In this document: positions 27,104-35,476 of the stretch, in pieces
Numbering within the stretch: position 1 is the stretch's first letter
How the letters are laid out: every line of letters starts with the position of its first letter
Translations under genes and position numbers: made by a program
NCBI GenBank assembly: GCA_963752605.1
Contig: CAVVYW010000006.1
Coordinates: forward strand, 496,001-560,000
Direction: 5' to 3'
Origin: CAVVYW01 sp963752605
GTDB lineage: Bacteria > Actinomycetota > Thermoleophilia > Solirubrobacterales > 70-9
Length of the DNA stretch: 64,000 bases
Notes under the pieces: model-generated
Seen by the model: the letters and a program-made list of their open reading frames with translations, nothing else
Databases searched by the model: none
What the model was told of the DNA's origin: nothing

Positions 27104-27586
27104 CAGCTCGGCCCTCTCCTCGCCCGTGTGCCCGCCCCGCCTCTCACCGACCAAAGCAAGTTCAAGCTCCTCGACTCCGACCACTCGTAGAGGGGGCGGA
27201 GTCGAGGAGCGCAGATCGGCGCATCCCGCACGCGCATGAGGCGGGGCGGGCACTCAAGCGTCCAAAGGGAAGAAGCAGTTTCGGACGGTTTCGCGGAAGC
27301 CATTTGCACCCCTAGTGACGCGCAATTCGGCGACCTGTCCCACCGAGGAGCCGAGCCCAGGCGATCGGGAACGCTCGCCGACCTACTCGAACTGCATAGC
27401 GCCGCCTTGCCGGCGGCCGTCAACCCCCTGCGGGGGTCGGGCGCCCAGGGCGCCCTTGACTGCCGCCGCGGCGGCGCTCAAATCGCTCCCAGGTCGGCTT
27501 TCTTGGGCGCCTGGTTTTCGCGCAAGGCAGAAGCGACTCGGGCCCAAGGGCAGGCGGCCTGCCGTCGGGCCAATAAGCTTGGCTTC
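27104..27586. other. divergent intergenic region dense in inverted repeats; candidate origin or control region
   Basis: A 480-bp gap with no convincing gene between the Replic_Relax-like gene (-) and RNase HI gene (+). It holds a nested pair of perfect inverted repeats (16-bp and 14-bp arms) at 27,128-27,253, and a run of four short hairpins at 27,401-27,475. These include a 14-bp palindrome of GCCGCC/GGCGGC and a 7-bp stem GGGCGCC/GGCGCCC with a 3-nt loop. Likely functions are an origin of replication or transfer, or an operator for the divergent genes (inference). Confidence 0.5.
27128..27253. repeat. nested perfect inverted repeats
   Basis: Outer arms: GTGCCCGCCCCGCCTC at 27,128-27,143 and its exact reverse complement at 27,238-27,253. 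Inner arms: GCTCCTCGACTCCG at 27,166-27,179 and its exact reverse complement at 27,197-27,210, with 17 bp between. Two concentric perfect dyads of this length in 126 bp are not expected by chance. Confidence 0.85.
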
Positions 27587-28042
27587 ATGCCTGTGCCCGA
27601 AACGGACGAAGGCGACCATCCTGAGCCGTCGAAGCGCAACTACCTAATGAATACAGACGGTTCCGGCACCGGGACCACCGACAATCCAGCTCAAGGTGCG
27701 ATCGGAGTCGTCCTCAGGGACCCCGACGGTCACCCAATCGCTGAGATCTCCGAACCGATCGGACCCGCCATCAACACCGTTGCGGAATATCGGGCTCTCA
27801 TCGAAGGACTCAAGCTCGCCCGCAGTCGCGGAATCCAACGCATCCGGGTCTTCCTTGACTCGGAGCTCGTGGTCGATCAGGTAAACGGCCGCGCGAAGGT
27901 TGGCAAGGAGCACATCAGACCCCTGCACACCGAAGCGTGCTCCCTGTTCCAGGAGTTCCCCAACATCAGGATTTCGTGGGTTCCGCGAAAATGGAATGCC
28001 GAAGCGGACGCACTTGCAACCAAAGCGCTTCTTGGCCACTGA
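27587..28042 (+). CDS. ribonuclease HI family protein
   Basis: A 151-residue RNase H fold enzyme that cleaves the RNA strand of RNA-DNA hybrids. The four acidic active-site residues are in place: D24 (NTDGSG), E67 (NTVAEYRALIEGL), D91 (FLDSELVVDQV) and D141 (NAEADALA). The layout matches the short single-domain bacterial rnhA-like group rather than E. coli RNase HI with its basic protrusion. Inside the island it could act in element replication (R-loop or primer removal) beside the repeat-rich region. ATG 27587 is the chosen start; ATG at codon 21 is possible. Confidence 0.85.
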   Translation: MPVPETDEGDHPEPSKRNYLMNTDGSGTGTTDNPAQGAIGVVLRDPDGHPIAEISEPIGPAINTVAEYRALIEGLKLARSRGIQRIRVFLDSELVVDQVNGRAKVGKEHIRPLHTEACSLFQEFPNIRISWVPRKWNAEADALATKALLGH

Positions 28043-28156
28043 GCGCAGCGGTGCACACATGCTCCTCACCAGGCCTGAACCGCGGTCTTGACTTCCGCTT
28101 TCGCGTGAAGGGAGCAGCGCCAGGACACTGCGATCGGCACGATCCGCGATAGGCGC

Positions 28157-28720
28157 CTATTCGCACCGTTCCAGTTCTCGGAGTGCGACGCGGCCCTCGC
28201 TCAGACACCGGTTGACCTTTGTGTTAGTCCAGCCAGTCAGTTCGCAGATCTCGGCGTAGCTGTAGCCCAACCCCAACAGCCACAGCGCCTTGCGCTCATC
28301 CGTCTTCAGGCTGGCAAGCGCCTCCCGACGTCCCACTAGCTGTTCATCCCGACTGAAGCGTTCAGCTGGGCCCGGCGCGTCCGCTGGCAGCGCGTCGCCG
28401 AGGTCGCGACTTGTGCCGTTCTCATTCGCCGGGAGGTTGAACGGGCATTCGCGCCGCCGGGACGTACGCCGCCGAATCGCCCAGGCCTCCCGCTTCACGG
28501 TCGTATAGAGCCACGCAAGCGGCTCGCCCAGGCCGTTGTAACGCTCGAGGAAGAGCGCATACGCCGACTGCAGGGCGTCGTCGGCATCGTCGGGCAGCTC
28601 GGCATGCTTTACCGCTTGCCGCCGGAGTCGATGCTCGTCGGTCTCCAGGAGCGCGGAGAGCAGTTCGGCATTTCGCTCGCGCTGTCGGGCGCTTGGGCGG
28701 GAGTCCGGCTGAGTGGCCAT
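28157..28720 (-). CDS. sigma-70-like RNA polymerase sigma factor
   Basis: A 187-residue ECF-type sigma factor. The region 2-like part is HAELPDDADDALQSAYALFLERYNGLGEPLAWLYTTVKREAW, with the acidic 'DDADDALQ' and the 'WLYTTVKREAWAIRRR' promoter-melting helix. Region 4 is LKTDERKALWLLGLGYSYAEICELTGWTNTKVNRCLSEGRVALRELE, a canonical -35 recognition HTH. ATG 28720 is preferred to the upstream GTG 28738. It could drive island genes or link the island to host state; no anti-sigma gene is adjacent. Confidence 0.82.
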   Translation of the reverse strand: MATQPDSRPSARQRERNAELLSALLETDEHRLRRQAVKHAELPDDADDALQSAYALFLERYNGLGEPLAWLYTTVKREAWAIRRRTSRRRECPFNLPANENGTSRDLGDALPADAPGPAERFSRDEQLVGRREALASLKTDERKALWLLGLGYSYAEICELTGWTNTKVNRCLSEGRVALRELERCE

Positions 28721-28904
28721 GAGGACGGCCAACAGCACGGCTCCGCCGTGCCAACATCGGCCGGCCGCCGCTCAGGCGGACTCTTCCAAGCGCACTCAAC
28801 GGCGCCATCAGAGCGATCAGGATTAGCCCAAAGTCGATCATTCGGCGAGGGTACGAAGCGCGGGTCAGAGCCTCTACCAGGAGCCGGGTCTTAGGGTTCG
28901 CGCC

Positions 28905-29342
28905 GTGGCAGATTCCCTCAGCGCCGAGCAGCGAAGTGCGTTGATGAAGCGAGTGAAGACCCGCGACACGGCGCCGGAGATCGTGCTCCGGAAGGCGTTG
29001 TGGGCCGCCGGGGCCCGGGGCTGGCGTCTTCACCCGAAGGGCGTCCCGGGGAAGCCCGACATTGCGTGGATTGGGAAGCGCGTTGCCGTATTCGTCGACG
29101 GCGCTTTCTGGCATGGCCACCCCGACTACTACTGGGGTCAGTCCGGCAAGTTCTGGGACCAGAAGATCGAGCGCAATCGCGAGCGGGATCGGCGCGTAGG
29201 CCGCGAGCTCGCCGACGCCGGATGGGAAGTGGTCCGGATCTGGGACTTCGAGGTGGAGCGCGACCCCGCACGGGGGGTGAGTCGTGTGCTGAAAGCCCTT
29301 AAGAAGGGAAATGGCACGGTTTCGGCACAGACTCGTCCTTGA
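28905..29342 (+). CDS. vsr: very-short-patch mismatch repair endonuclease
   Basis: A 145-residue Vsr nicking endonuclease that cuts at T:G mismatches produced by deamination of 5-methylcytosine. It shows the opening RSALMKRVKTRDTAPEIVLRKALW, the zinc/active-site block VAVFVDGAFWHGHP (Asp and two His) and YYWGQSGKFWDQKIERNRERDRRV. GTG 28905 starts it. It lies 54 bp upstream of the C5 methyltransferase, its usual companion. Confidence 0.94.
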   Translation: MADSLSAEQRSALMKRVKTRDTAPEIVLRKALWAAGARGWRLHPKGVPGKPDIAWIGKRVAVFVDGAFWHGHPDYYWGQSGKFWDQKIERNRERDRRVGRELADAGWEVVRIWDFEVERDPARGVSRVLKALKKGNGTVSAQTRP

Positions 29343-29396
29343 TCCGTTGCGGTTAGAGCCGCTCGGCGTCCGCAGGGCCTAGAAGACTTGAAGCCA

Positions 29397-30458
29397 ATGC
29401 AAGAGAGCTATGCCCTGATCGACTTGTTCGCCGGCTGTGGCGGCATGACTCGCGGATTCGAGGACACCGGCCGCTTCCGCTCTGTCTTTGCCGTGGAATG
29501 GGAGCAGGATGCTGCGGAGACGTACCGGCGCAACTTCGGCGATCACGTTTTTGTAGGTCCGATCGAGCGCGTCGAGGAGTTCCCCACCGCCGACGTCGTA
29601 ATCGGGGGCCCCCCTTGCCAAGGCTTCTCTCCACTCAACATGCAAGGGGTTGGCCTCGAACGCCGCAGTCTTTGGCGCGAATACCTGCGCTCCCTTGAGG
29701 AGTCCACCCCTTCAGCGTTTGTGATGGAGAACGTCCCCCAGCTACTCCGGTCGGCCGAGTACCGCGCCTTTGTTGCTGCAGCCGAGGAGCTGGGTTACGC
29801 CATCGAAGGCAAGGTGCTGAACGCTGCGGACTATGGGGTTCCGCAGACGCGCAAGCGCGCCATCGTGATTGGGTCGCTCATCGGGGCACCGCCATGGCCC
29901 GAGCAGACGCACTTTCCGCCCGAGAGGCTCCCACTCGGAGGCGAGCCTTGGCAAACGTTTCGAGACGCCTCCCGAGGCCTTTCCCTGAAGCCGACCGGCG
30001 AGAGCTGGCACAACGCCCGCAACCCCCGACCCATGAGCATTGAGCGCTACAAGACGATCCCGAAAGAAGGGGAAGGCCGCTTCGACCTGGCGGCCAGGCG
30101 GCCCGACATCACGCCTGATTGTTGGCTGCGCAAGAAGACCGGTTCGACGGATGTGTTCGGCCGGCTCTGGTGGGACAAGCCAGCGTTCACGGTTCGCACG
30201 GAGTTCTACAAGCCGGAAAAGGGTCGATACCTCCATCCAAGCGAGCACCGTCCGATAACTGTGCGCGAGGCGGCGCGATGTATGACGCTCCCGGATGACT
30301 TCGTCCTTCCCGAGGAGCAGTCGATGACCTCAATCGCCAAGCAGATCGGCAACGCCGTGCCGCCGCTGCTGGCACAGCGGCTGGCCGAATCCCTTGCCGT
30401 TCATCTGGACCGAGCGCACACCGGCGCCGAGCGCACACCGGTTGCTCAGGCCGCTTAG
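29397..30458 (+). CDS. DNA (cytosine-5-)-methyltransferase
   Basis: A 353-residue C5 methyltransferase with all major motifs in order: I LIDLFAGCGGMTRGF, IV GGPPCQGFS (nucleophile Cys about 74), VI FVMENVPQL, VIII PQTRKRAIVIGS, a variable target-recognition region from about residue 180 to 290, and IX/X EAARCMTLP and IAKQIGNAVPP. ATG 29397 fits an AGAAG site; TTG 29388 is also possible. The partner is Vsr upstream. The stop overlaps the convergent HNH gene by 4 bp, suggesting a compact restriction-modification unit. The recognition sequence is unknown. Confidence 0.94.
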   Translation: MQESYALIDLFAGCGGMTRGFEDTGRFRSVFAVEWEQDAAETYRRNFGDHVFVGPIERVEEFPTADVVIGGPPCQGFSPLNMQGVGLERRSLWREYLRSLEESTPSAFVMENVPQLLRSAEYRAFVAAAEELGYAIEGKVLNAADYGVPQTRKRAIVIGSLIGAPPWPEQTHFPPERLPLGGEPWQTFRDASRGLSLKPTGESWHNARNPRPMSIERYKTIPKEGEGRFDLAARRPDITPDCWLRKKTGSTDVFGRLWWDKPAFTVRTEFYKPEKGRYLHPSEHRPITVREAARCMTLPDDFVLPEEQSMTSIAKQIGNAVPPLLAQRLAESLAVHLDRAHTGAERTPVAQAA

Positions 30459-31378
30459 CGCCGCCGACGCCTTCGCTTCTTCGCCTGCAGCTTCTTGGTC
30501 TCCCGAATGTGGTCAGAGTGGCAGAGCGTGACGAGATTGCTCAGGTCATTCAGCTCGCGCTTCGGCAGCTTGGCCAGCTCGTCGGCGACCGCGACCTTGT
30601 GATGAACCTCAAGGTAGAAGCGCTTGTCGCCCGCGGCCTCCGCCTTGGCACGGTCACGGCCGCATGCCTGGCAGGTGTACTTGTCTCGCTCGAACACCTT
30701 CTGGCGAAGATCGTCCGGGTAAAGCCGCTGTGACGGGTCGCGTCGATCCTTCTTCGCCTTCGAAATCAGACGGTACTCGCCGGGTTGCAGATGCGGATCG
30801 TCGACGTGGCTCTCGATGGGCCAGCCGTACTCGTCTCGGAGCTCCCGTACGCGGCGACTCCCCTCGGCGATCCGGGCGACGTAGTCAATCTGATCGCGGG
30901 TGACCACCTGGCCGACATTCGCCTCGAGGAACTCTCCAATCCGATCACGGGCGGAGCCGCGGCGGTTCCGCAACTCATTGGCGAGCTGCCACTGCTGGGC
31001 CCTCTCGCGATTCGGTTTCGCGCTGTCCAAGCGGTAGGTGCTCTGACCGAGCTCGACGATCTCGTAGCCGTCCTCGACGCGAAGTTCGCGAACCCGCCTG
31101 GCCCATTCGTGGATTCCACTGGCGACGCGCAGCTCTTCGCCATAGACGTCCTTGCCGACCCTCTCCTTGAGGTACGCGAGGATCTTTGCCTTTCCGCCCT
31201 CGCCGCGCACCGCGCGAGGTCGGGGACCGTGGTGATCGCGCTCAACACCAACTACCTCGGCAACGACGCGGTCGAAGTCATCTCGTGAGGCGCGGCCCGA
31301 CTCGACACGGCTTGCCAGTCGCCGCAGCGCATTGGCGGCCTTCCGCAGACGGGCAGCTCGCTGCTTCGCAGTGCTCAT
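30455..31378 (-). CDS. HNH endonuclease with duplicated N-terminal domain
   Basis: A 307-residue protein. The C-terminal HNH domain (about residues 225-290) has zinc-binding CQACG, LEVHHKVAVADE, NDLSNLVTLCHSDH. Upstream are two copies of one ~55-residue domain (about 64-117 and 146-204). Each starts with a helix (KILAYLKERVGKDVYGEEL / DRIGEFLEANVGQVVTRDQI), contains the shared RRVREL(R) helix and ends with an (E/S)xYRL strand, so each is a likely winged-helix DNA-recognition unit. A coiled-coil-like basic N-terminus precedes them. Opposite the C5 methyltransferase, it is the probable restriction enzyme (inference). ATG 31378 is preferred over an upstream start at 31441. Confidence 0.85.
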   Translation of the reverse strand: MSTAKQRAARLRKAANALRRLASRVESGRASRDDFDRVVAEVVGVERDHHGPRPRAVRGEGGKAKILAYLKERVGKDVYGEELRVASGIHEWARRVRELRVEDGYEIVELGQSTYRLDSAKPNRERAQQWQLANELRNRRGSARDRIGEFLEANVGQVVTRDQIDYVARIAEGSRRVRELRDEYGWPIESHVDDPHLQPGEYRLISKAKKDRRDPSQRLYPDDLRQKVFERDKYTCQACGRDRAKAEAAGDKRFYLEVHHKVAVADELAKLPKRELNDLSNLVTLCHSDHIRETKKLQAKKRRRRRR

Positions 31379-31508
31379 GCTTCCCTGTCTCGGCGACAGG
31401 GATCGGGAGCCTATCGGCCGGACGCCGTGCAAATGACTCAAGAAATCGTCGATTCGGTGGTGTGGCCGGTTTGGGATCTGGGCTGACGGCGTCGCCGGGC
31501 CGGGGAAT

Positions 31509-31528
31509 GTGGGTACAAAATGGGTACA
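31509..31528 (+). promoter_or_regulatory. right integrase arm-type site (candidate)
   Basis: Second copy of TGGGTACAAAATGGGTACA, in the same orientation as the left copy at 22,818-22,837, and 107 bp before attR. It lies in the otherwise gene-free 31,379-31,634 stretch, which also holds the TTGCAGGACTTTC repeat at 31,586-31,598. Confidence 0.6.
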
Positions 31529-31634
31529 TCAGGTTGGCTTTCGGCGGGTTCTCGCGGGTAAGCGAATTGGCCAGAACCTGCCGACTTGCAGGACTTTCGT
31601 GCCCGCGGCTACCCGACCGTTTTCGCCCCGAGAG

Positions 31635-31682
31635 CCCTCCTAAGGAGTAGGCCCCAGGTTCGAATCCTGGTCGGGGCGTTCC
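31635..31682 (+). repeat. attR core direct repeat (tRNA-Arg 3' fragment)
   Basis: Exact 48-bp copy of 22,724-22,771. It contains only the 3' half of tRNA-Arg (from the anticodon stem on) and is not a functional tRNA. It marks the right boundary of the island; host sequence resumes after it. Confidence 0.93.
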
Positions 31683-31835
31683 CGCCTCCGCCATGCTTTA
31701 GCGATCTCGTCCACGCTCGAACCCACGGTCCGGGCGCCCTCGCCGGAGGAGCTGCCCAGCGAGTTTCAGCCGCGCATCCTGCGCCGCCGGGCGCTGCAGG
31801 CGCTCGCCGCGCTCGGCGTCCTGGCCGCGATCGTC

Positions 31836-32807
31836 GTGCTCGCACCTGGATTGGGCGAGGTACGGGACCGCCTCGCCGGCGCAAGCCCGGGCTGGCTGGT
31901 CCTGGCGATCGCGCTCGAGGGCCTCTCCTTCGCCTCCTACGTGGTCATGTTCGGGCCGATCTTCTGCACCGGGCTGAGCTGGAAGCGGAGCTGGGAGATC
32001 GGCGGCTCGGAGCTGGCGATGGGCTCGCTGGTCCCGGCGAGCGGAGCCGGCGGGCTGGCGCTGGGGGCCTGGGTGCTCCATCGCGGCGGAATGGACGGCG
32101 AGCGGATCGCGCGGCGCTCGGTCGCCTTCTTCCTGATCAAGAGCGGGGTCAACTTCCTCGCAGTCGCCGTGCTCGGGGCGGCGCTCGCGGTCGGCCTGCT
32201 CGGGCCGGAGCTGTCGCTCTGGCTGACGGCCTTCCCGGCGGCGATGGCGGCGCTGGCGATCGCGGCGGTGGCGGCGCTTCCGCGCCTTGGGCCTGGAGAC
32301 CCGGTGGCTTCGGAGGCCTCGCGCCTGCGCCGATGGCTGAGCGCGACGCGCCGAGCGGTGATCGACGGCACCTCGGAGGCGGGCCTGATCCTGCGCTCCG
32401 GAAATCGCCGCGTCCTGGCCGGGTCGGTCGGCTACTGGGCCTTCGACAACGCGGTCCTCTGGGCGACCTTCCACGCCTTCGGCGTCTCGCCCCCGCTCAC
32501 CGTCATCCTGATGGGGTACCTGATCGGCCAGCTCGGGGGGCTGCTGCCCATCCCGGGCGGCGTCGGCGGAATCGACGGTGGACTGATCGGAACCCTGATC
32601 GTCTACGGAGCGCCGGCGGCGGGCACGGCCGCCGCCGTGCTCGGCTATCGGGTGATCCTCTTCTGGCTGCCGCTGATCGCGGGCGGCGTCGCCTTCGCGG
32701 CGCTCCGCCGGAACATGCCCAGCGGCGGCGAGCTCGCCGCATGCGAGCACGCCATCGCCGCGCAGTCCATGGCTGACCTTCCGGTGCTCGCCCGGGTCGA
32801 GAGCTGA
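31836..32807 (+). CDS. flippase-like (UPF0104/LPG-synthase TM-type) membrane protein
   Basis: Integral membrane protein of the lysylphosphatidylglycerol synthase TM/flippase-like family, with about eight hydrophobic helices. Marker segments are LEGLSFASYVVMFGPIF, GSLVPASGAGGLALGAWVL and GQLGGLLPIPGGVGGIDGGLIGTL, the last being the family's Gly/Pro-rich signature. Coding upstream of GTG 31836 clearly continues (SSTLEPTVRAPSPEELPSEF then ALQALAALGVLAAIVVLAPG) back to about 31,706, but no standard start exists there. A start-proximal error near ATG 31,692 is possible. It is the first host gene after attR. Confidence 0.78.
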   Translation: MLAPGLGEVRDRLAGASPGWLVLAIALEGLSFASYVVMFGPIFCTGLSWKRSWEIGGSELAMGSLVPASGAGGLALGAWVLHRGGMDGERIARRSVAFFLIKSGVNFLAVAVLGAALAVGLLGPELSLWLTAFPAAMAALAIAAVAALPRLGPGDPVASEASRLRRWLSATRRAVIDGTSEAGLILRSGNRRVLAGSVGYWAFDNAVLWATFHAFGVSPPLTVILMGYLIGQLGGLLPIPGGVGGIDGGLIGTLIVYGAPAAGTAAAVLGYRVILFWLPLIAGGVAFAALRRNMPSGGELAACEHAIAAQSMADLPVLARVES

Positions 32808-32810
32808 GCG

Positions 32811-33946
32811 CTACGGGGAGCCGAACCAGCGCTCGCGGCGGGTTGCGCCGAACTCCTCTTTCTCCGCGGCGAGATCGGTGGAGGGCCCCACCAAGTGGGC
32901 GGTGAGCGCGGGGCCGCCGAGGAAGTTCGCCTCGACCTTCCCCACCCGGCCGCCGCCGAACTCGAGGTAGCACTGGCCGTCGCCCTCGTAGGGATGCTCG
33001 AGCTCGCCGCCCCTGAGCCGGGCGATGATGTCCTCGGCCACCACCCGCGCGGCTGACTCGGCGAAGACGCCCGCCTTCGGGTTCGGCGTCGCCGCCACGT
33101 CCCCGAGCGCGTACACCCCGTCGAACCGCGTCCTCAGGTTCACGGGGTCGATCGGAATCCACCCCTCCTCGTTCGTGAGGCCCGAGGAGGCAGACCGCCT
33201 CCGGCACCCGGTGGACCGGGATGCCGATGAACATGTCGCACTCGAGGGACTCGCCGCTCTCGAGCGTCGCCTCCCTGCCGCCCGGGTCGATGCCGGTCAC
33301 GACCTGCTCTGCCTCATAGGCGATGTCCCGATCGCCGAGAGCCTCGAGAAACTGCCCCGAAATCTCCTTGGTGATCGGAACCGGCGCTCCCATCGGGCCG
33401 AGGGTCGTGATCTCGACCTTGTCCCTGATCCCCCGCTCGGTGAAGTGGTCGTGGAGGAGCAGGGCCGCCTCGAAGGGCGCCGGCGGGCACTTGAACGGCC
33501 GCCGCATGATCGCGATCGCGATCCTCCCCGAGTCGAACCCGGAGATCGCCTCGCGCATCCGTTCGGCCCCCGCGACCGTGTAGTACTCGTGCGCGCCCTC
33601 GGCGAAGCCGGGGGTCGCCTCGAAGTCGTAGTCGGCGCCCATCGCGATGACGAGGATGTCCGCCTCGTAGGTGCCCCGGTCCGTCTCCACTCGACGCTCC
33701 TGGGGATCGATCGAGGTGGCCGTCTCCTGGCGGAACTCGACCCCGGGCTTGGAGATGTCCGCGTAGGGAAGCTGCACCTCCTCCGGCGCTCGAGTGGCCG
33801 AACATCACGTCGAGCTTCGAGAAGCCGAAGGTGAACGCGTCGCTGCGGTCGATCAGGGTGACCCGGACCTCGTCACCCAGAGATTCCGAAAGCCGGGACG
33901 CCAGCTCCAGGCCGGCGAACCCGGCTCCCAGGACCAGAACGTGCAC
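32811..33946 (-). CDS. FAD-dependent NAD(P)/sulfide-type oxidoreductase, two frame breaks
   Basis: Pyridine nucleotide-disulfide oxidoreductase superfamily protein close to NDH-2 or sulfide:quinone reductase. It starts VHVLVLGAGFAGLELA (FAD Rossmann motif), has a second dinucleotide region around TYEADILVIAMGADYDF, and closes with the FAD motif FDGVYALGDVAATPNPKAGVFAE. One-base breaks occur near 33,788 (HSSA/EEVQLPYADI) and 33,182 (EAVCL/GLTNEEGWIPIDP). Both sides join into one protein of about 378 residues. No redox-active CxxxxC pair is obvious, which favours NDH-2/SQR-like quinone reduction, unproven. Its GTG overlaps the VOC stop. Confidence 0.78.
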
Positions 33947-34326
33947 TACCCCATCTTGACAAGGCCGATCGTGTGGCCCTCGGGATCGGTGAACAGGCCG
34001 ATCTCCATGTCCATGTCGGGGCTCGGCTTGGCCGGCCCCATCGTCCGGGTGCCGCCGAGCTCCTCGGCCTTGGCGAGGGAGCCCCCGACGTCGTCGGTCT
34101 CGACGTAGAAGGTGACGTGGCCGTCGTAGCCGTCCGGGCTGCTGCCGACCCCGCCGCCGATGCCTACGCCGTCCTCGCCCGCGTTGTCCTCACGCGAGAC
34201 CGTCGAGTAGTCCGTCGGGCCGCCCGGCACGGTGTTGAACTTCCAATCGAAGAGCTCGCCGTAGAAGTCGCGGAGCTTGTCCACGTCCTTACCGACGACC
34301 TCGAAATGCACAACTGGCTGTCCCAT
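33946..34326 (-). CDS. VOC (glyoxalase/bleomycin-resistance fold) protein
   Basis: A 126-residue single-module VOC protein. It has VVHFEVVGKDVDKLRDFYGELFDW at the N-terminus, HVTFYVETDDVGGSLAKAEELGGTRTM in the middle and the closing LFTDPEGHTIGLVK, all classic for the family. The N-terminal His and the Glu/His near the end may bind metal. ATG 34326 follows AGGAGACG. It overlaps the oxidoreductase start by one base (TAGTG), so they are coupled. Substrate unknown. Confidence 0.86.
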   Translation of the reverse strand: MGQPVVHFEVVGKDVDKLRDFYGELFDWKFNTVPGGPTDYSTVSREDNAGEDGVGIGGGVGSSPDGYDGHVTFYVETDDVGGSLAKAEELGGTRTMGPAKPSPDMDMEIGLFTDPEGHTIGLVKMG

Positions 34327-34399
34327 TCGTCTCCTTTCCGCGCCGGCTGTCCGGCGCGTTTTGTCGGTCTCCTCTAAGGACAGCGATGGAGCCGGAAAG

Positions 34400-35362
34400 T
34401 CATCGCGTCGCGATGCAGCTTCGCCACGCGGCGGCGGCTCTCGCGGCGCCACCGCGTCCCTTCGCCGCGTTGCGGCCGAGCAGCTGATCGAGGCGCTCGG
34501 GGAAGTTCGTGAACATGCCGTCCACTCCAGCCGCGATCAGCTCCGCCATCCGGCCGGAGTCGTTGACGGTGTAGGGATGGACGTCCAGGCAGCGGGCGTG
34601 AGCCGCCTGCACGAGCGCCGCGTCGACGCTGCCGTGCGAGGGGCCGATTCCCACCGCGTAGGAGGCGATCGGGTCGAGCAGCGCTTGGTTGGCGAGGCTC
34701 GGGCCCCCGGGCAGGAGCTGGATCAGGGGCAGCGAGGGGTCGAGCTGGTGCATCTTGACCAGGCTCGGCGGGCTGAAGGACTGGATCAGGACCTGCCATT
34801 GCTCCGCCGCCCGCTGGCGCAGGCCGTAGGCGTCGAGCAGCTCGAGCAGGCGTTCCTCCATCCGGTCTGAGCTCTCGGGGCTCTTGGTCTCGATGTAGTA
34901 GTTGACCTTCCGGCCGTAGCGCTGGAAGACCTCTTCGAGGGTGGGGACGCGAAGCCCCACGTACTTCTCGCTCGCCGCCTCGGGGAAGGCCTCGTTGAAC
35001 CAGCTGCCGACGTCGCAGGTCTTGATCTGGGCGAGGGTCTTGTCGGCCACCCGGCCGGTGCAGTTCTCGGCCGGCCCGCGGGCGGTGCGGTCGAGGGTCT
35101 CGTCGTGCATCGCCACCAGCACCCCGTCCGAAGTCAGCTGCAGGTCCTGCTCGATGTAGTCGGCGCCCAGCTTCAGCGCCAGGTCGTAGGCGGGGATCGT
35201 GTGCTCGGGCGCCGAGCCTGAGGCGCCTCGGTGGCCGATGTTGAGGACCTGCTGTCCGGGCGCCGCGGGGGCCGCGGCCTCGGCGGTCCCGGTCATGAAC
35301 GCGCAGGCAAGCGGGATCAGCGCAAGCGCGCCCCACAGAGCCGGTCGGAACCCCCCAACCAC
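34400..35362 (-). CDS. glycerophosphodiester phosphodiesterase, exported
   Basis: A 320-residue GDPD of the UgpQ/GlpQ TIM-barrel family, hydrolysing deacylated phospholipids to glycerol-3-phosphate plus an alcohol. A signal peptide (LWGALALIPLACAFMTGTAEA) sends it out of the cytoplasm. The active-site blocks are IGHRGASGSAPEHT, YIEQDLQLTSDGVLVAMHDETLDRT and YIETKSPE. The C-terminal VHPYTVNDSGRMAELIAAGVDGMFTNFPERL is typical. The last 25 residues are Ala/Arg-rich. Confidence 0.92.
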   Translation of the reverse strand: MVGGFRPALWGALALIPLACAFMTGTAEAAAPAAPGQQVLNIGHRGASGSAPEHTIPAYDLALKLGADYIEQDLQLTSDGVLVAMHDETLDRTARGPAENCTGRVADKTLAQIKTCDVGSWFNEAFPEAASEKYVGLRVPTLEEVFQRYGRKVNYYIETKSPESSDRMEERLLELLDAYGLRQRAAEQWQVLIQSFSPPSLVKMHQLDPSLPLIQLLPGGPSLANQALLDPIASYAVGIGPSHGSVDAALVQAAHARCLDVHPYTVNDSGRMAELIAAGVDGMFTNFPERLDQLLGRNAAKGRGGAARAAAAWRSCIATR

Positions 35363-35476
35363 GCCGGCGAGGGTACGGATCCTCCTCGGCCCCTGTGTTA
35401 ACCGGCGGTGTCCAGGTTATGGCCAATCAGGCGCCCACACGCTCAAGTGACGCCTGAACCGCCCGATCAGGGTCGT

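Noticed and set aside
31635..31677. Second tRNA-Arg gene
   Set aside because: Only the 3' half of the tRNA is present; the sequence upstream (31,600-31,634) does not supply an acceptor or D arm. It is the attR copy.
31586..32776. Long + strand frame across attR
   Set aside because: Arg/Gly/Ala-rich with no domain; it is the alternative frame of the flippase-like gene at 31,836-32,807.
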